Source of the DNA: Paraburkholderia sp. ZP32-5
GTDB lineage: Bacteria > Pseudomonadota > Gammaproteobacteria > Burkholderiales > Burkholderiaceae
DNA length: 64,000 bases
Direction of reading: 5' to 3'
Assembly: GCF_021390495.1 (NCBI RefSeq)
Contig: NZ_JAJEJP010000003.1
Coordinates: forward strand, 1,302,001-1,366,000
Positions within the stretch are counted from its first letter, which is position 1, and every line of letters begins with the position of its first letter. The notes under the pieces were generated by a model, which saw only the letters and a program-made list of their open reading frames with translations, did not search any database and was not told the origin of the DNA. Below are positions 61,542-64,000 of this stretch, piece after piece. The position numbers were made by a program, and so were the translations under genes.

Positions 61542-63572
61542 CTAAGGTGTCGGTTCCCCGGATCGTGAATCCGGATCGCAGTTGTCCGCGCCGGGTTCGT
61601 TGTTCATGTCCCGTCCGACCGGGATCGAAAAGCCGAAGGTTGCGCCGCGTCCCGAATGCTTTTTCGCCCACAACTTTCCGCCATGCGCGTTGACGATCGA
61701 TCGGCTCACCGACAGGCCGATGCCCATGCCATTCGCCTTGGTCGTGTAGAACGCCTTGAACATGTCGTCGGCGGTGCTTTCGTCGTAGCCAATGCCGGAA
61801 TCCCGCACGGAAAGGCACGCGCTGTCGTCGCAATCCTTGACCTCCACGACAATCACCCGCGGCCCATCGGTCGTCAGGTTGATTGCGTCGATCGCGTTTC
61901 GAAGCAGATTCATGATGACCTGCTGCAACTGGATGCGATCCCCTTTGATCTTCCGAAAGCCGGACTCGAAACGCGGCACCAGCGACACGCGATGTCGTCT
62001 GAGCTCGCTCTGCACGAGTTCGATCACTTCACCCGCGGCACCGTCGAGATCCCACCAGCTCGATTCGAGCTTCTGCTGATTGAACAGCGTGCGTAACCGC
62101 GAAATGACGGCCGCCGCGCGCTTGCCGTCGCGAATCGTGCGCTGCGCCGTCGCAATCGCGCCAACGATATTCGGCGGATCGCTGCTGAGCATCCGGAAGC
62201 ACACGTTGGCATTGGTGACGATACCGGCGAGCGGCTGATTCACTTCATGTGCGATCGACGCGGTCAGGACGCCGAGACTGCTCGCGCGCGCGGCCTGCAC
62301 AAAGTCTGCCCGCGCTTGCGCCAGTGCTTCGGACGCGCGATACCGCTCGGTAATGTCCTGCACGGTACCGACATATTCGGCTTCACCGGTCAACGCGGTC
62401 GTCACGTACGCGCAATAGTGCAGATAGCGGATCGAGCCGTCGGGCATCACGAGGCGAATCTCGTCTTCCAGATTTTCGAGTCCGTCTTCCCGCTTCACGT
62501 TGTCGAACATGAATACGTGATCGTCCGGATGCGTGCGCGTTTCGATGATCGACCGGTCGATCGGCGTGGCGGCTTCGAATCCGAACATGCGATAGAGCGT
62601 CTCGCTCCACGACATGTGATCCGCGCCGACGCGCCAGGAAAAGATGCCCAGGCCCGCCAGCCGCTGCGCTTCCGACAGCAAGGCCTGACTGCGTCGCCCG
62701 CTCTCTTCCGCAAGCTTGCGGTCATGGATATCTGTAAGCGTTACATACCAGCGCTGGATCATGCCGGCTTCGTCGCGCACCCTGTTCGCACGCAGCCAGA
62801 ACCAGCGGTACTCGCCATCTCCGCGCCTTAGGCGCACCTCGAAGCCGGCATCGTCGTGTCGATCCGCTCCGATCATCTCGCACCAATGATCCATCGCCCG
62901 GCGATAGTCGTCGGGGTGCAAAGCGTCGGTCCAGCCCCACTCCTTGCTTTGCTCTGGCGTCAACGCCGTGTAGCGGAACCACTGGTCATTGAAGAAATCG
63001 GCATGGCCGTCCGGCAGACTGCTCCACGCCATTACCGGCATCAGATCGAGCATTGCGCGCAACTGCCGATAGACCGGTGTTCTATCGTGATCGGACATCA
63101 CAGATCGATGTCGATCGCGCAACCAGACTTCGACATGGCGCGCGACATTGCGCGCCGCCACGGCGAGCGCGAATCGCTCGACCCTGTCCGGGAAACCGGC
63201 GCGGCTGGAGCACGCGATAAACACGCCCGCGTTGTGGCCCACCGTGAATTCGAACTGGAATGTGGTTTCGGCTCGCATCATGCCCACATGATCCAGCCGT
63301 GCCTCGACGAACAGATCCTGTGCTGCGTCCTTGACCGACACCTGCACGACATCCAGCCCGAACGTTTCGATCAGACCGCGAAACAATGTATCGATCGCGT
63401 TTTTAGCGTCGTCATTGCGCGCCGTCAGCAGGTCCGCCAGCGCTTCGTAACGGTCGTCGGATCGGCTTTCGCCATTTTTGTACGACCATTCGTTGCTTGC
63501 GCCCGTGTTCACGACGCAGATCTGTTCATCCCGTCCGGCTCTGACTGTGCCATCACACGAATATGGCTGCAT
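61542..63572 (-). CDS. PAS-domain sensor histidine kinase (FixL-like layout)
   Basis: 676 residues from ATG 63572 (MQPYSCDGTVRAG, after GGAAGCGGTC); the open frame reaches 63728 without a better start. A GAF-like N-terminal region (about 40-155), PAS 1 (about 165-290, MPVMAWSSLPDGHADFFND), PAS 2 (about 300-410), HisKA with His442 in TASIAHEVNQPLAGIV, and HATPase with NAIDAI, DSGIGYDES and GMGIGLSVSRSIVNAHGG. No membrane segments and no obvious haem-PAS signature, so the signal is unknown. Drives the two regulators downstream. Confidence 0.88.
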   Translation of the reverse strand: MQPYSCDGTVRAGRDEQICVVNTGASNEWSYKNGESRSDDRYEALADLLTARNDDAKNAIDTLFRGLIETFGLDVVQVSVKDAAQDLFVEARLDHVGMMRAETTFQFEFTVGHNAGVFIACSSRAGFPDRVERFALAVAARNVARHVEVWLRDRHRSVMSDHDRTPVYRQLRAMLDLMPVMAWSSLPDGHADFFNDQWFRYTALTPEQSKEWGWTDALHPDDYRRAMDHWCEMIGADRHDDAGFEVRLRRGDGEYRWFWLRANRVRDEAGMIQRWYVTLTDIHDRKLAEESGRRSQALLSEAQRLAGLGIFSWRVGADHMSWSETLYRMFGFEAATPIDRSIIETRTHPDDHVFMFDNVKREDGLENLEDEIRLVMPDGSIRYLHYCAYVTTALTGEAEYVGTVQDITERYRASEALAQARADFVQAARASSLGVLTASIAHEVNQPLAGIVTNANVCFRMLSSDPPNIVGAIATAQRTIRDGKRAAAVISRLRTLFNQQKLESSWWDLDGAAGEVIELVQSELRRHRVSLVPRFESGFRKIKGDRIQLQQVIMNLLRNAIDAINLTTDGPRVIVVEVKDCDDSACLSVRDSGIGYDESTADDMFKAFYTTKANGMGIGLSVSRSIVNAHGGKLWAKKHSGRGATFGFSIPVGRDMNNEPGADNCDPDSRSGEPTP

Positions 63573-63918
63573 GACCGCTTCCGTCACAAGAGCGCCCGTC
63601 CAAGCGGGGATACCAACTCGATCAAATACAACGTCATGGTTAATGCAAACGCAGTCGCGCAAGCACGCTCGCGCGTTCGTCATGCAAGTACCAGGGTAAG
63701 TAGATTGGGATTGACAGAGCGAAGACATCGGTCGAGTTTTTTCCGACGAAAAGCCGAAGACTCACACCGCGTTGTACCGACGCCGAAATTGCCGTTGGCC
63801 ATTCGATACAAACCGGGTCACGCTCTGCAATAATAATTTTAGCAACCCGCGACCTCGCTCCTTATGCGGATTTGAGGCAATCCATGACTGAACGTTATAA
63901 GCCGAACGAGGACAAGTA
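63573..63918. promoter_or_regulatory. Divergent intergenic region, sensor kinase / LysR gene
   Basis: About 345 bases. AT-rich words at 63830-63840 (AATAATAATTTTAGC) lie 80 bases before the LysR start and may be part of its promoter. No operator could be defined. Confidence 0.35.
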
Positions 63919-64000
63919 GTGAAATTCAAGCTGCGACAGATGGAAGTGTTTCGCGCAGTCATGCTCACCGGCACCGCAAGTGGCGCGGCACGAATGCTTT
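63919..64000 (+). CDS. LysR-family transcriptional regulator (5' end only)
   Basis: Only 27 codons are inside the window, starting at GTG 63919 with CGAGGAC upstream. They read KFKLRQMEVFRAVMLTGTAS then GAARML, the beginning of the LysR winged helix-turn-helix. The gene continues beyond the right edge; its target should lie there or be the divergent kinase operon. Confidence 0.8.
   Translation, partial: MKFKLRQMEVFRAVMLTGTASGAARML

Noticed and set aside
1..64000. Search for CRISPR arrays, tRNA/rRNA genes and prophage
   Set aside because: No regularly spaced repeats, no tRNA-like T-loop in an intergenic context and no phage structural genes were seen by eye; a tRNA-scan or CRISPR finder would settle this.

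Overview
This 64 kb window is GC-rich, densely coding DNA from a betaproteobacterium, most likely the Burkholderia/Paraburkholderia group. The assignment is inferred from gene content: many LysR regulators each beside its own catabolic operon, several ABC importers, an archaic (Csu-type) pilus, and a PEP synthase / PfkB / CBS module under FNR/ANR-type boxes. No rRNA, tRNA or CRISPR array was seen. The gene mix suggests an accessory region or secondary replicon, not a core-genome segment.

Layout. (1) 1-6.9 kb: a minus-strand operon joins LeuB-, LeuC- and LeuD-like enzymes to all parts of a NitT/TauT-type ABC importer, with a divergent LysR gene. (2) 6.9-13.2 kb: a hydantoin-utilisation cluster with a LysR regulator, two different racemases, a D-hydantoinase, an N-carbamoyl-D-amino acid amidohydrolase and an MFS transporter. 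(3) 13.3-18.4 kb: a TMEM175-type channel, an SDR protein lacking its catalytic Tyr, a phytase-esterase-like lipoprotein and a lone OLD-like ATPase/TOPRIM protein of lower GC. (4) 18.5-28.2 kb: a minus-strand block with a spermidine/putrescine-type ABC importer, a second solute-binding protein, an M24-fold hydrolase with a degenerate metal site, an amidohydrolase, an Ntn-hydrolase of the (glycosyl)asparaginase family and a LysR. (5) 28.8-34.2 kb: a four-gene Csu-type chaperone-usher pilus operon behind an EAL-domain protein. (6) 34.5-37.2 kb: two convergent serine recombinases and an AraC-type regulator.

(7) 37.5-55 kb: the most coherent and unusual block. It holds a small membrane protein, a flavodoxin-fold NAD(P)H oxidoreductase, a natural fusion of a pyridine-nucleotide-disulfide reductase with a patatin-like lipase, a flippase-like membrane protein, a fused double permease with an ABC ATPase but no binding protein, a ppsA-pfkB-CBS operon, an unknown 157-aa protein, a PAS histidine kinase, a stand-alone receiver, a REC-PAS-kinase and a LOG-family protein. 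Four intergenic sequences match the FNR/ANR consensus (three exactly to TTGAC-N4-(A/G)TCAA, one with a mismatch). They lie upstream of the divergent or leading genes of this block, so it is probably an oxygen-responsive regulon resembling the low-oxygen-activated locus known from Burkholderia cenocepacia.

(8) 55-64 kb: a methyltransferase, an isochorismatase-like hydrolase, an MDR reductase, an MFS-SDR pair, a FixL/FixJ-like three-gene signalling operon and the start of another LysR gene.
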